Source: Streptomyces griseus subsp. griseus (GTDB lineage: Bacteria > Actinomycetota > Actinomycetes > Streptomycetales > Streptomycetaceae). From it: a stretch of 64,000 nucleotides of DNA. Position numbers and translations under genes: made by a program. Under the pieces are notes generated by a model, which was given only the letters and a program-made list of their open reading frames with translations, did not search any database and was not told where the DNA came from. Positions 21,947-31,820 of this stretch are shown here, one piece after another; positions within the stretch are counted from its first letter, which is position 1, and every line of letters begins with the position of its first letter. The stretch covers positions 868,001 to 932,000 of the forward strand of contig NZ_CP032543.1 in NCBI RefSeq assembly GCF_003610995.1, in the 5' to 3' direction.

Positions 21947-24906
21947 CGACCGTCCCCTCCCGGAGTGGTTCCTGGTGCTGTTCCCTCGGGGCCGGCAGCG
22001 TCGTGTGCGTCCTCGGCGTTCTGCCGACGACCGCGCTGCCAGCCGCGCTGGAGTGAGGCCATGCGGTTGCGTACTTCGTCCGCGTCCCGGTCGTAGTCGT
22101 CGACCTTGTCGGCGGGCGCCCGGTGCGGAGCCCGGTCGGCGGACTCCTCGCGGAGCTGGTGGGCGAGGCTGGCCTGCCGGACCCGCCGGGGCAGACCGCC
22201 CACGGTGTCGGGGGCGGCCGGCGCCTGAGGGCTCTCGGGGCGCGCCTCGGTGGTGCGGGGTGGTTCAGGGGTGCGGGGTGGTTCGGTGGTGCTGAGCGGG
22301 GCGGGCCTGCGGTGTGCGGCGCGGGCGGCCCAGGGGGTGGTGTGCGCGACCGGGCCGGTCGGGGTGCGGGGTGCGGTCGTGGGCGGCTCGGCGGCGGTGG
22401 CGGCCTCCGGGTCCCGGTCGTCCACGCGGCGGCCCCGGTCGGTGACCAGGGTCGGCGGTGTACGGCGCGGCAGCGGTGCCGGGCGCATCGGGCGGACGTC
22501 GGCGGTGAGGCCCTCGCCGTGGTCGCGGGCCTGCTGGTGCTGTTCACGGTCGGTGGCCCGGTGGGCGTCACCGGCGTCGCCCCGGCGCGCCTTGCCGTCG
22601 TCCGCCCGGCGCCGGTCCCGGCCGTCGTCACCGCGCGGGTCCCGGCCGTCGTCGCGGCGCAGGTCGCGGGCGCGGAAGATGCCGCCGCGCTCGCTCTCGG
22701 TGTCTTCCAGGTCGGATACGCCGTCGAGTACGGGACCCAGGGCCGGATCGAGGGCCGGGTCCGAGGCGCGGTCCAGCGGGTCGCCGGCCAGGTCCAGGGG
22801 GCCGACCGGGCCCTCCAGCTCGACCGGGCCGTCGAGGACCGCCGGTCCGGTGAGCCCGGTGGGGACCGGGGAGAGGACGGCGGAGCGGCCGTTGACCCGG
22901 CGGTCGCCTCCGGGGGTGTTGCCCGCGGGCGGGGCGTCGCCGTCGGTGCGGCCGCTGCCGATCGCCCGCTCGGCGCGGCGGTCGAGGCGGAAGCCGGTGC
23001 CGTGGGTGTCCGGGGCGTCGGTGAGGAGGGCGGCCGGGATGAACACGACCGCCGTGGTGCCTCCGTACGGCGATTTCTGCAGGGAGACCCGGACGTTCTG
23101 GCGCTGGGCGAGCCGGCTGACCACGAAGAGGCCGAGGCGGTCGGTGTCGGAGAGCTCGAAGTCGGGGGTCTCGGCGAGCCTCAGGTTGGCGTCGAGGAGG
23201 ACCTCGGGGGGCATGCCGAGGCCGCGGTCGTGGATTTCGAGGGTGAAGCCGTTGGAGACGCGTTCGCCGTGCACCTGGACCGCGGTGTGCGGGGGTGAGA
23301 AGACGGTGGCGTTCTCCAGGAGTTCGGCGATGAGGTGGGTGAGGTCGGCGACGGCGGGGCCGCCCACGCCGATCCGGGGCAGCCGCCGGACCTCGATGCG
23401 TTCGTAGTCCTCGACCTCGGCGACGGCGGCCCGCACCACGTCCATGAGCTGGATGGGCTTGCGCCACTGGCGGGAAGGGGCGGCACCGGAGAGGATCACG
23501 AGCCCTTCGGCATGGCGCCGCATCCGGGTGGTGAGGTGGTCCAGGCGGAACAGGTCGGCCAGCTCGTCGCTGTTCTCGGTGCGGCGCTCCATGGTGTCCA
23601 GGAGCGTCAGCTGGCGGTGGAGGAGGACCTGGTTGCGGCGGGCGAGGTTGACGAAGACCTCGGAGACGCCGCGCCGCATGTCCGCCTGCTTGACCGCGGC
23701 CTCGACGGCGGCGCGCTGGAGGGTGTTGAGCGCCTGGCCGACCTGGCCGATCTCGTCGCGCTCGTAGGTGAGGTGCGGGGCCTCGGTCTCGACGTCGACC
23801 TGTTCGCCCGCGGCCAGCCTGCGCATGACGCTCGGGAGGCGTACCCCGGAGACCTCGTGGGCGTCCTTGCGGAGCCGGGAGAGGTCGCGGACGAGCTCGC
23901 GGCCGATGCGTACGGAGACGAAGATCGAGACGATCAGGGCCAGGAAGCCGAGGACCCCGGCTATACCGGCCTGGGCGAGGACCCGGTGGCCGACCGGTTC
24001 CGCGCGGTCCTGGAAGCGGTCGCCCATCTCCGTGGAGTCGTCGGCCAGCCGGTCGAGGACGGGCGGGGCCGCCTGCTGCCAGCGCTCGGTGTCGACGGCG
24101 CCGGGGCGCTTGGTGGGCCCGGCGGCGATCAGGGTGTCCTCGGCGGTGCGCAGCGGTTCGGCGTCCGGGCTGCTCCAGAACTGCTCCACGCGGCGGCGTT
24201 CGGTGGCGGGGAGGTTTTCGAGACTGATGTCGTAGAGGAGCCGGCGCTGGGCCACCAGTCCGGATATCTGGCGGAGTTCGGCGGTGGTGAAGCGGCCCGC
24301 GATGAGGCCCGATGCGACCAGCGCGTCCTCGCGCGACAGCATCTCGCGGGCCCGGGATATCCCGACCAGCGCCCGCATCTGCTTGTCCATCGACCCGTTC
24401 TCCGTGGTGTGGAGACCGTTGAGGAAGCGGTACGCGGGGTCGACGAGGCCGTTGTAGAAGTCCAGCGCCTTCGCCCGGCCGATGGTGCGCTTCTCGACCG
24501 ATTCGCGCAGGGAGCCCAGGCCGTCGACGGCGCTCAGGATCGCGTCGAGACGGGTGCGGGCCTCGGTGTCGAGTGCCTCGCGGACGTCGTTCTGCCGGGC
24601 GCTGTCCCTGACCTGCGCCACGATCCGGTCGGTGTCGGCGCGTTGGCTCAGCAGGAGCGGCAGGGCGTCGGAGGCGCGGGGGTCGGCCAGGAAGACCAGG
24701 GTCTGGCGTCGTTCGGCCTGGACGACCCGGACCGCTTCCTCCAGGGGGCCGGCGACCTTGTCGACGGTGGTGCTGACGCTCATCAGCTCGCTCGCCTGGC
24801 GGCCGGTGACGTAGGTGGCGAGGACCCAGAGGCCCGTGAGGGAGACGAGCGGCACCAGCAGCAACGCCACGATCTTCCTGCGGATGGACTTCCCGCGAAA
24901 GCGCAT
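21943..24906 (-). CDS. cvnA: Conservon sensor histidine kinase-like protein CvnA
   Basis: 987 aa membrane sensor. In order: TM1 (VALLLVPLVSLTGLWVLATY), a nitrate/nitrite-sensing-like extracytoplasmic domain (about 45-320), TM2 (VLAQAGIAGVLGFLALIV), HAMP, a degenerate dimerisation region (FRLDHLTTRMRRHAEGLVIL), and an HATPase_c domain with N-box ELLENATVFSPP, G1 DRGLGM and G2 GLFVVSRLA. The last 300 residues are disordered and rich in Pro, Arg and Asp. No response regulator is adjacent, as usual for conservons. ATG at 24906 has GGGGGAGG upstream; a longer reading from 25065 is unlikely. Confidence 0.92.
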   Translation of the reverse strand: MRFRGKSIRRKIVALLLVPLVSLTGLWVLATYVTGRQASELMSVSTTVDKVAGPLEEAVRVVQAERRQTLVFLADPRASDALPLLLSQRADTDRIVAQVRDSARQNDVREALDTEARTRLDAILSAVDGLGSLRESVEKRTIGRAKALDFYNGLVDPAYRFLNGLHTTENGSMDKQMRALVGISRAREMLSREDALVASGLIAGRFTTAELRQISGLVAQRRLLYDISLENLPATERRRVEQFWSSPDAEPLRTAEDTLIAAGPTKRPGAVDTERWQQAAPPVLDRLADDSTEMGDRFQDRAEPVGHRVLAQAGIAGVLGFLALIVSIFVSVRIGRELVRDLSRLRKDAHEVSGVRLPSVMRRLAAGEQVDVETEAPHLTYERDEIGQVGQALNTLQRAAVEAAVKQADMRRGVSEVFVNLARRNQVLLHRQLTLLDTMERRTENSDELADLFRLDHLTTRMRRHAEGLVILSGAAPSRQWRKPIQLMDVVRAAVAEVEDYERIEVRRLPRIGVGGPAVADLTHLIAELLENATVFSPPHTAVQVHGERVSNGFTLEIHDRGLGMPPEVLLDANLRLAETPDFELSDTDRLGLFVVSRLAQRQNVRVSLQKSPYGGTTAVVFIPAALLTDAPDTHGTGFRLDRRAERAIGSGRTDGDAPPAGNTPGGDRRVNGRSAVLSPVPTGLTGPAVLDGPVELEGPVGPLDLAGDPLDRASDPALDPALGPVLDGVSDLEDTESERGGIFRARDLRRDDGRDPRGDDGRDRRRADDGKARRGDAGDAHRATDREQHQQARDHGEGLTADVRPMRPAPLPRRTPPTLVTDRGRRVDDRDPEAATAAEPPTTAPRTPTGPVAHTTPWAARAAHRRPAPLSTTEPPRTPEPPRTTEARPESPQAPAAPDTVGGLPRRVRQASLAHQLREESADRAPHRAPADKVDDYDRDADEVRNRMASLQRGWQRGRRQNAEDAHDAAGPEGTAPGTTPGGDGR

Positions 24907-25414
24907 GGCCTCCCCCAGATCGGCCCCGCACCGCGGGGGTGGTCTTCTCCCGGTCGTCCCTCGGCCCTGCCCCGACGTTCGCCGTCCGTACACCGGCGCG
25001 CATCGGACCATCGGGGGCGAGGGTCCGTCCTGCGTCAATAAACGGCGCGAGCCTACTACTGACACCGAGACAACTCGAAGGCACGTCCGGATGATTTTCG
25101 GCCGTCCGGCCAGGCTTTGATCATGAGTTGTCCCGGTATTCCCGGAGATGAAATTCGCGAAAGCGACAGAGGATCCCCACCGATCCCTTGAGTTCGAGCC
25201 CGGATCAGTTGGCTGGAATTATTCGATCCATAGCGTTCTGGGGCCGAGAGGCCGCTTTCAGCGGGAATCTTCGGAGCGGGTGGTTCGTCCATATGTACGG
25301 GGTAGACGCAGGGCGGGGGCGTGCGCGGCGGTACGGAGTCCATCCGCCAGCGTAGAACCGGCGCGAGCCGGGCAGCCACCCTGGAGTCGGACAGTGGTGG
25401 GGAGTTGAAGGACC
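24907..25414. other. Intergenic region between cvnA and a divergent small membrane-protein gene
   Basis: About 500 bp with no convincing gene. The middle part (25050-25260) is AT-richer and should hold promoters for the divergent transcription units. I could not place a clear -35/-10 pair. Confidence 0.5.
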
Positions 25415-25888
25415 TTGAGCACGCAGGAGCGCGGGAGCGCCGGAGCACCGGTCGGCACCGCGAGAGCGGGCGCCGCGGACGGGGCGCGGGTTCCGCGGCA
25501 GTTGTGGGTGGAGGAGCCGGCCAGGAAGCGGCGGATGCCCGACGCGGTGCGGACGGCCGCGGTGCGGGCCGTTCTCGTCATGTCGCTGACGATCATCCAG
25601 GCGATGGTCGCCTTCCTGAGCACGTTGACCGGCTCCTGGCTGGCCTTCCCGATGGTGCTCAGCAGTGTGGCGAGCACGGTGGTCGCCACCTGGGCGGTGC
25701 TGGACGTCTGGGTCACCCGGCAGGTGTGGAACCAGCGGTACGGCGTGGTGTCCGAGCCGAGCAGCACCGCCCGGCAGATGCGCCGGGAGCGGCGGCGGGC
25801 CCAGCGGGCGGCGCGGGCGGCCGAGCGGGACGAGGCGGGCGGCAGGATACGCGGCCGCCGGAGCGCCGGCGATCTCTCCCGGGCGTGA
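25415..25888 (+). CDS. Small membrane protein of unknown function
   Basis: 157 aa, start TTG at 25415 behind GGGGAG. Two hydrophobic helices (about 52-70 and 76-98: AVLVMSLTIIQAMVAFLSTL and SWLAFPMVLSSVASTVVATW) are followed by a very basic C-terminal tail (RQMRRERRRAQRAARAAER). The fold suggests a helical hairpin anchor with a tail that may bind nucleic acid or acidic lipid. It lies between the conservon (divergent) and the condensin-like operon (convergent); no family recognised. Confidence 0.7.
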   Translation: MSTQERGSAGAPVGTARAGAADGARVPRQLWVEEPARKRRMPDAVRTAAVRAVLVMSLTIIQAMVAFLSTLTGSWLAFPMVLSSVASTVVATWAVLDVWVTRQVWNQRYGVVSEPSSTARQMRRERRRAQRAARAAERDEAGGRIRGRRSAGDLSRA

Positions 25889-25940
25889 GGGCGCGGCCTG
25901 CGGGCCCCTCTCTCTCGTACCTCTCCCGGCGTGAGGCCTG

Positions 25941-25974
25941 CCTGCGGGCCTGAATGTCTCATCGGGCCCGCAGG
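25941..25974. terminator. Bidirectional terminator
   Basis: CCTGCGGGCC (25941-25950) pairs perfectly with GGCCCGCAGG (25965-25974), 14-nt loop. It lies between the convergent small membrane-protein gene and the SMC-like gene. Confidence 0.7.
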
Positions 25975-25983
25975 AGCCGGGGG

Positions 25984-28900
25984 TCAAGCCTCCGGCTGCG
26001 GCTCCGCGGTCTGCTGGGTGCTCCGCTTGAACATGCGGGTCGCCGTGATCTCGCCGTGGACCGTCTCGCCCTCCGGGTCCTGCTGCGGCAGCCCGGGGCG
26101 CAGGTGCTCCTCCACGCTGATGTATTTCAGCCCGGCCCTCAGGTCCGCGTCGTTGCGCAGCCGGATGACGAGGGGGAATTCGGCGAGCGCGGTCGTGTCG
26201 AAGAGGCCGGTCGTGTAGAGCAGCTGCACGCCGAGCGCGTCGGAGACCGCGCGCTGGAGCTCCAGCAGATACGTGGCGTTGGCCCGCCCGATCGGGTTGT
26301 CCAGGAACAGGGTGCCCGCGTGCCGGTGGCGGTCGCGGCCCCGGTCGTTGCTGCGCAGCGCCGCCATCGTGCAGTAGAGGGCGATGGCGGCGGTGAGGAG
26401 CTGGCCGCCGGAGAAGACGTCGCCCATCTGTCCGACCGGGACCCGCTCGGCGCGGAGCACGGCGTCCGGTTTGAGGATCTCCACCGCGATGCCCTTGGGT
26501 CGCAGCGCCGCCTCGACACCCCGCAGCAGCAGGGACATGCCGTCCCGGCGCAGGTCGGAGTTCTTCTTGAGGGCGGCGTGCGTCGCCTCGTCGATGACCT
26601 CGCCGAGACGTTCGGTGAGAGTCGCCTGGTCGGGCTCCTCGAAGCGGATCCGGAGGAACTCCTGCCCCGACCACTCCCCCAGCCCCTCGGGGAGCTGGGA
26701 GAGCCGCTGCGCCGAGCGGAGCGTGGCGAGCGCCGACTCGACCAGGCCGCGCAGCCGGTCGACGATGGAGTCGCGGTTGCGCTCCAGCTGGACCAGCTCG
26801 TCGGTCAGGACGCGCAGCCGGGGCGCGAAGGCGTCGGCCCACTTCTGGGCGTGCTCGGGCAGCGCGGACGCGGGCAGTTCGCGGATCTGCTGGCGGGCGG
26901 GGGTGCGGACCTGCTCGTAGCGGGTGGAGTTGGCGTGCCGTACGAGGATGTCGCTCGCCTCCCGCACGGCGCTCTCGGCGGCCGAGAGGTCGGTGGAGCA
27001 GCCGCGCAGGGAGCGGCGGGCCTCGGCGGCGGACCGGCGGGCCTCCTCCAAGGTGCCGGGGTACGGATCGGGGCCTTCGGTGCCGTCCTCCGTACCGTGG
27101 TCGCGGAGCAGGTCGCGCAGGAGGGCCGCTGTCTCGTCGAAGCCGCCCGCCGAGTCCTCGGCGGTGCGGTGGGCGTGGAGAAGCTCGCTGTGGGCGGCGC
27201 GGGCGGTGTCCAACGCGGCGGTGGCGGCGGCCAGTTCACCGGTGGCCGTGCGCAGGAACGCCTGGGCCTGCTCGGCGTCGGCCGGGACCAGCTCCTCGGG
27301 CAGCTCGGTGTGGTGCGGTCGCTCGTCGTCGGGGGCGAGCCGCTCGGCCTCGCCACGGAACCGGCCCAGCTGCTCGCTGGCGGTGGAGGCCCGGGTCTCC
27401 AGCAGCTGTACGTGGGATTCGGCGCGGGCCGCCGCTGCCTGGCGGGAGGGTCCGTCGGCTCCGTCGGTGCCTTCGAGGAGCTGGGCGGCGCGGGTGCGGA
27501 CCTTGTTGGTGAGGCGGTCCAGCTCGGCGAGGGCAGCGCTCTCATCGCTCTCGGCGCGGGCCTGTTCGGCGCGCAGGTCGGCGCCGACGCCGACCTTCTC
27601 GTACAGCTGGGAGGCGGCCCGGTAGGCCTCGCGCAGGGTGGGCAGCGCGGTGCGGGGCTTGGTCCCGTCGGGCTCCGGGAGGACCTCCGGGGCTCCGGCG
27701 ATCTCCGCGCGCTCGGCGCGCAGGGCGCGGGCGGTGCGGCGGGCGTCGTCCCCGGCGCGCTGGGCGGCCCGGCGGTCCTCGTCGGCGGAGCGGGCCAGGT
27801 CGAGGCAGACGGCGGCGCGGGCCTCGGACTCGGCGGCCTCGTCGACCAGTTCGCGCAGCCGGACCTGCCAGCGGGCCCGCTCCCGCAGCCGGTGGGCGAG
27901 CCCGGCCAGCGCGTCGGCGACCCGGCGGGCGCGCTGGGCGGCTTCCTGGCTCTCCTCGCGGACCCGGGCGGTCTCGGCGGCGGCCTCGTCGGCCTCGGCG
28001 AGGGCGGTGCGGGCCTCGGCGAGGGCGGCTTCGGCGCTCTCGGCGACCGTACGGGCGGTGGCGGCGGCCTCGGCCAGCTCGGCGAGCATGCCGGGCGGGC
28101 AGTCGGCGCGCCAGGAGGCGATGCGGGAGGCGAGGGCACGGTCGCCCGAGAGGCGGGCGGCGAGCGCGCGGATGTCCTCGTCCCGGGCGGCGGCGCGGGA
28201 GCGCAGGGCGTGGCGCTCCTCGTCGGCGGCGTGCTCGTCGTGCATGGCCGGGTTCGGCGGGACCAGGAAGACACCGTCGTGCTGGGCGTCGGAGCCGGTG
28301 GCCGGGTCCGGGACGGGGGCAAGGAGGGCGGCCGCGGTACCGACGGCGACGGCCGAGCGGGGCAGCAGGGCCGCGCTGCCGAGGACTTCGCGGGCGCGGG
28401 TGTGGGCGTCGGGGTCGGTGATGACAACGCCGTCGACCAGCTCCGGGCGGGCGGCGAGGACGGCGGCGTGGTCGGCCGGGTCGACGGCCTGGGCGAGATA
28501 GCGCCAGCCGGGCAGGGCGGGGATGCCGTGCTCGCCCAGATACTCCACGGTCGCCAGGACGTCGGGGCCGGGCGGCAGCAGCCCGCCCTCGCCGAGGGCG
28601 CCGAGGATGCGGGAGTCGTCGGCCGCCGCGGTGCGCAGGTCGAAGAGGCGGCGCTCGGCGGCGGTGACGGACTGGTCGAGGAGGTCGCGCAGCTCGTCGG
28701 CGCTGCGGTCGAACTCCTTGGCGGTGAGCGGCTGATGGGCCGAGCCGGGCTGGTCGGCGAGGGCGACCGCCCCCTCCGGGGCGGTCTCGGTGGCGGTGCC
28801 GTCGCCCTGGGGGCCGGTGCGGGCAGTGTCCCGCTGTGCCCCGCCCGCCGTCTCCCCGGCCGCCCCCCGGCGGGGGTGCGGGACGCCGGTGCCGGAGGGC

Positions 28901-30738
28901 AGGCCGAGCAGGTCGGCGAGGCGCGGGTCGGCCGCGATGGACTCGGCGGCCCTCAGCTCGTCCTCGTGACCCTGCTCCGCCGCCTTGGCTCCATCGGCGG
29001 CACGCGCGGCGGCCAGCTCGGCGCGGCTCTCGGCGGCCGCCGCCTCACGGGCGTGGTCGGCGGCGGTGCGGGCGGCCTCGCGGGCGGTGTCCCAGGCGGC
29101 GACGGCGGACTGTTCGGCGTCGCTGGCGGCCAGAGCGGCGCGGGCCGGGTCGGCGTCGGGCTCGGTGTTGTCCAGCCAGCCGGCCTGGACCGCCTCGGTG
29201 GTCTCCTGCTCCACCTCGGCGAGGCGCTGGCGCAGATGGCCGGCCTCGCTGCGGGCGCGCTGGGCCTCGGTGGCGGCGACGGTGGCGTCGCGGTGGGCGC
29301 GCTCGCCGGTGTCCTGGAGGGTGTCGGAGCGCTCCTCCTGCTCGTTGGCGACGCGCTCGCCGTCCTCGGCCGCCGTGTGCAGCGCCCGTACGAGGTCGGC
29401 GGCGGCGGTGGCGCGGGCGGCGAGGGCGGGGGCGGCGTCGCGCTCGGCCTCGCGGATGGCGACGGCGACCCGGGCGGAGCGGTCGGCGGCGGCGCGGTGG
29501 CGCAGGACGGCTTCGGCGGCCTGCCAGGCGGCGTGCAGGGTGCGGGCCTCGGCCAGCTCCTTGCGTCCGGCGGCGGCGCTCTTCTCGGCTCCGGCCAAGG
29601 CCAGGGAGGCGTGGCGGTAGGCGAGTTCGGCGGCGATGAGGGAGCGGTGACCTCGAGTGGACTCGGCCTCGGTGACGGTGTGGGCGGCGGCGGTGACCCG
29701 CTCGGCCAGCTCGGCGGTGCGGCCGCGCTCCTCGGCGGCGCGGGCGCTCAGCCGGCGGGCCAGGGTGCGGGTGCGGCGCTCGGCGGCGGCGTGGATGTCG
29801 CGGGTGCGGGCGCGGATCCCGGTGGCCTCGACGATCCGGTTGAGCAGCTCCACCGAGCCCGCGGTGAAGTCGCGTTCGGCGGTCAGCTCGGCGCGGCGGC
29901 CCAGCTTGTTGCCGAAGCCGCTGACCAGGTCGGCCAGTCCGTCGGTGTCGCGGGTGTCGGTGACGGCGCGGAGCAGCAGGTCGGTGAAGTCGGAGTCCTT
30001 CTTGACCGCGAAGAGCCCGGCGGCCTCACCCTCGTCGGCGTTCATCTCGCGCTGGTAGCGGAAGAGTTCGGGGTCGAGTCCGAGGTCGCCGAGGTGTTCG
30101 TTCCAGCGGTCGTGGATCTCTTCCCAGTGGACGTCGAGGTGCTGGTAGAACTTGCCCGCGTCCACCAGGGCGTCGCGGAACCCCTTCATGGTGCGGCGCC
30201 TGCCACGGGCTCCGGAGACCCCATCGGCCGGGCGGCCGACGGCGGTGGCCTCCGCGACGGGCAGGCTGTCCAGGCTGAGCCCGGGCCCGGGCCGGAACGA
30301 GTACCACGCCTCCGCGAACTTCCGCGGGTCGTTGGAGACCTGCCGCCCCCGCCACTCGCTGACCTTGCCCACCACGACGCACTCACCGGTCAGCGTGTGC
30401 TGCCACTCCAGGGCGACATGGCCGCAGTCGTCGGCGAGCAGGAACTTGCGGAGCACGCCGGAGCTGGCGCCGCCGAGGGTGTTGCGGTGGCCCGGGAGCA
30501 TCACCGAGAAGATCAGCTTGAGCAGGACGGACTTGCCGCCGCCGTTCTCCAGGAAGAGCACGCCCGCCGGGGCGGGGCGGCGCGGCGGTCCGACCGGCTC
30601 TTCCTCGAAGAACTCCGCCTGGGCGGGCGCCGGGTCGGGGACGGGCTCACCGACGCCGCGCAGGTCGAGGACGGTGTCGGCGTAGCGCGCACCGGCAGGC
30701 CCGATGGAGTAGAGGCGGACCCGGGACAACTCGTACAT
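25984..30738 (-). CDS. SMC-like (MukB/MksB/JetC-type) coiled-coil ATPase
   Basis: 1,584 aa. The head halves lie at the two ends of the chain: Walker A LFLENGGGKSVLLK at 61-74, ABC signature FSGGQ at 1442-1446 and Walker B TLFLDNPIGRAN at 1476-1487. Two long Ala/Glu/Arg-rich coiled-coil arms (about 330-640 and 850-1400) flank a globular hinge-like middle (about 640-830, including LPGWRYLAQAVDP and VDGVVITDPDAH). This is the architecture of condensin ATPases. The position after the Walker B Asp is Asn instead of the catalytic Glu. It is the last gene of a trio with a wHTH protein and a kleisin-like protein upstream (58-bp gap). Start MYELSRVRLYSIG. Probable role in DNA loop or plasmid control; a specific function is not established. 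Confidence 0.85.
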   Translation of the reverse strand: MYELSRVRLYSIGPAGARYADTVLDLRGVGEPVPDPAPAQAEFFEEEPVGPPRRPAPAGVLFLENGGGKSVLLKLIFSVMLPGHRNTLGGASSGVLRKFLLADDCGHVALEWQHTLTGECVVVGKVSEWRGRQVSNDPRKFAEAWYSFRPGPGLSLDSLPVAEATAVGRPADGVSGARGRRRTMKGFRDALVDAGKFYQHLDVHWEEIHDRWNEHLGDLGLDPELFRYQREMNADEGEAAGLFAVKKDSDFTDLLLRAVTDTRDTDGLADLVSGFGNKLGRRAELTAERDFTAGSVELLNRIVEATGIRARTRDIHAAAERRTRTLARRLSARAAEERGRTAELAERVTAAAHTVTEAESTRGHRSLIAAELAYRHASLALAGAEKSAAAGRKELAEARTLHAAWQAAEAVLRHRAAADRSARVAVAIREAERDAAPALAARATAAADLVRALHTAAEDGERVANEQEERSDTLQDTGERAHRDATVAATEAQRARSEAGHLRQRLAEVEQETTEAVQAGWLDNTEPDADPARAALAASDAEQSAVAAWDTAREAARTAADHAREAAAAESRAELAAARAADGAKAAEQGHEDELRAAESIAADPRLADLLGLPSGTGVPHPRRGAAGETAGGAQRDTARTGPQGDGTATETAPEGAVALADQPGSAHQPLTAKEFDRSADELRDLLDQSVTAAERRLFDLRTAAADDSRILGALGEGGLLPPGPDVLATVEYLGEHGIPALPGWRYLAQAVDPADHAAVLAARPELVDGVVITDPDAHTRAREVLGSAALLPRSAVAVGTAAALLAPVPDPATGSDAQHDGVFLVPPNPAMHDEHAADEERHALRSRAAARDEDIRALAARLSGDRALASRIASWRADCPPGMLAELAEAAATARTVAESAEAALAEARTALAEADEAAAETARVREESQEAAQRARRVADALAGLAHRLRERARWQVRLRELVDEAAESEARAAVCLDLARSADEDRRAAQRAGDDARRTARALRAERAEIAGAPEVLPEPDGTKPRTALPTLREAYRAASQLYEKVGVGADLRAEQARAESDESAALAELDRLTNKVRTRAAQLLEGTDGADGPSRQAAAARAESHVQLLETRASTASEQLGRFRGEAERLAPDDERPHHTELPEELVPADAEQAQAFLRTATGELAAATAALDTARAAHSELLHAHRTAEDSAGGFDETAALLRDLLRDHGTEDGTEGPDPYPGTLEEARRSAAEARRSLRGCSTDLSAAESAVREASDILVRHANSTRYEQVRTPARQQIRELPASALPEHAQKWADAFAPRLRVLTDELVQLERNRDSIVDRLRGLVESALATLRSAQRLSQLPEGLGEWSGQEFLRIRFEEPDQATLTERLGEVIDEATHAALKKNSDLRRDGMSLLLRGVEAALRPKGIAVEILKPDAVLRAERVPVGQMGDVFSGGQLLTAAIALYCTMAALRSNDRGRDRHRHAGTLFLDNPIGRANATYLLELQRAVSDALGVQLLYTTGLFDTTALAEFPLVIRLRNDADLRAGLKYISVEEHLRPGLPQQDPEGETVHGEITATRMFKRSTQQTAEPQPEA

Positions 30739-30796
30739 GGCGGCGGACTCTCGTCGTTCGGAGAAGCGGTGGTGGTGCTGGGCGGTGCGGGCGGGG

Positions 30797-31765
30797 TCAG
30801 GAGGAGTGGAAGGGCAGGCCCGCGTCGGCGGCCAGCTCCAGGTCGTCGGGGTCGGACGGCGGCAGCAGGGTGGCGGAGCCGTCGGTGACGGGGACGACCC
30901 CCAGCTCCAGCAGCTCGGCCATGGCGGCGCTGCCCGCCATGTCGCGGACCTGGAGCTGGTAGCGGGCGGTGGTGCGGTAGGCGCCGCCCGCGTCGTCGCC
31001 GGTGCGCTGGAGGAAGCCGGATTCGGTGAGGAAGGCGACGGCCTTGCCGATGATGCCGGTGGTGGATCCGGCGAGGCGGCGGGCGTCCTTGGTGGCCCCG
31101 GTGGAGCTGCGCCGGGCGTAGACGCGCCAGCCGGATTCGAGGCCGGGGGCGTCGGTGGCGGGGTCGGTGTTGTCGCCCTGCTCCTCGGCGCGCTCCTCGA
31201 GACGCCGGCAGGCCTGGCGCACGAAGGCGTCGACACCGTTGACCGTGATGCGGCCGATGTAGGCGTCGTCGGCGAGGTCCTCGGGGCGGGGGAAGGCGAG
31301 GGCGGCGACGGCCAGATGGGCGAGGCCGTGGAGGAAGCGGTCGGCGGCGTCGGAGGAGGCGCGGCGGGCGTAGTCGCCCATGCGGACGGCGAAGACGGAG
31401 TCCTCGCCCGCCGTGACGGCCATCCCGGCGCGCGGGGAGACCTCCAGGACGATGAGGCCGAGCCCGGTGGCGACGGCGTCGGCGAGCCGGGCGAAGGCGC
31501 TCTCCTCCCGGTAGCGGCGGAGCAGGTCGGCGTATTCGGCGTCACGGGCGGGCAGCAGCTTGGGCTGGAGCCCGAAGGAGACCAGCCGGGCGGCGTCGGC
31601 GGCGTCGGCCGGGGTGACGGAGCCCTGGCCGGTGGGCTCGGCGGTGTGCGGCTGCGTGGCGTCGCCCGCGTACGCCGTGGAGGAGCCCGCGTACGTCGTC
31701 GAGGAGGCGGCGTACGCGGAGGGCTCGGTCCACGCGTCGGGGTGCTCGGCGTCGTGGTCGCTCAC
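30797..31765 (-). CDS. MukE/MksE/JetB-like winged-helix partner of the SMC-like ATPase
   Basis: 322 aa, GTG start at 31765 with AGGAG at 31774-31778. The N-terminal 50 residues are low-complexity with Tyr-Ala-Gly repeats (TYAGSSTAYAGD). The body is alpha-helical with winged-helix-like segments: GKAVAFLTESGFLQRTGDD and YRTTARYQLQVRDMAGSAAM. Position between the kleisin-like and SMC-like genes and size match the E/JetB subunit of MukBEF/Wadjet-type complexes. Assignment is by context and architecture, not by a diagnostic motif. Confidence 0.65.
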   Translation of the reverse strand: MSDHDAEHPDAWTEPSAYAASSTTYAGSSTAYAGDATQPHTAEPTGQGSVTPADAADAARLVSFGLQPKLLPARDAEYADLLRRYREESAFARLADAVATGLGLIVLEVSPRAGMAVTAGEDSVFAVRMGDYARRASSDAADRFLHGLAHLAVAALAFPRPEDLADDAYIGRITVNGVDAFVRQACRRLEERAEEQGDNTDPATDAPGLESGWRVYARRSSTGATKDARRLAGSTTGIIGKAVAFLTESGFLQRTGDDAGGAYRTTARYQLQVRDMAGSAAMAELLELGVVPVTDGSATLLPPSDPDDLELAADAGLPFHSS

Positions 31766-31820
31766 GGCTGGGACTCCTCGGTACGGGACAGGTGGGGGTG
31801 CGCGGGACGGACGGGGCCGG

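Noticed and set aside
25240..25290. SigR-like GGGAAT...GTT upstream of the small membrane-protein gene
   Set aside because: The spacing is 14 bp, not 18-19.
25954..30888. Plus-strand frame of about 1,640 codons antisense to the SMC-like gene
   Set aside because: Gly/Ala/Val-rich repetitive translation, typical of the complement of a GC-rich coiled-coil gene; the minus strand has Walker A, signature and Walker B.
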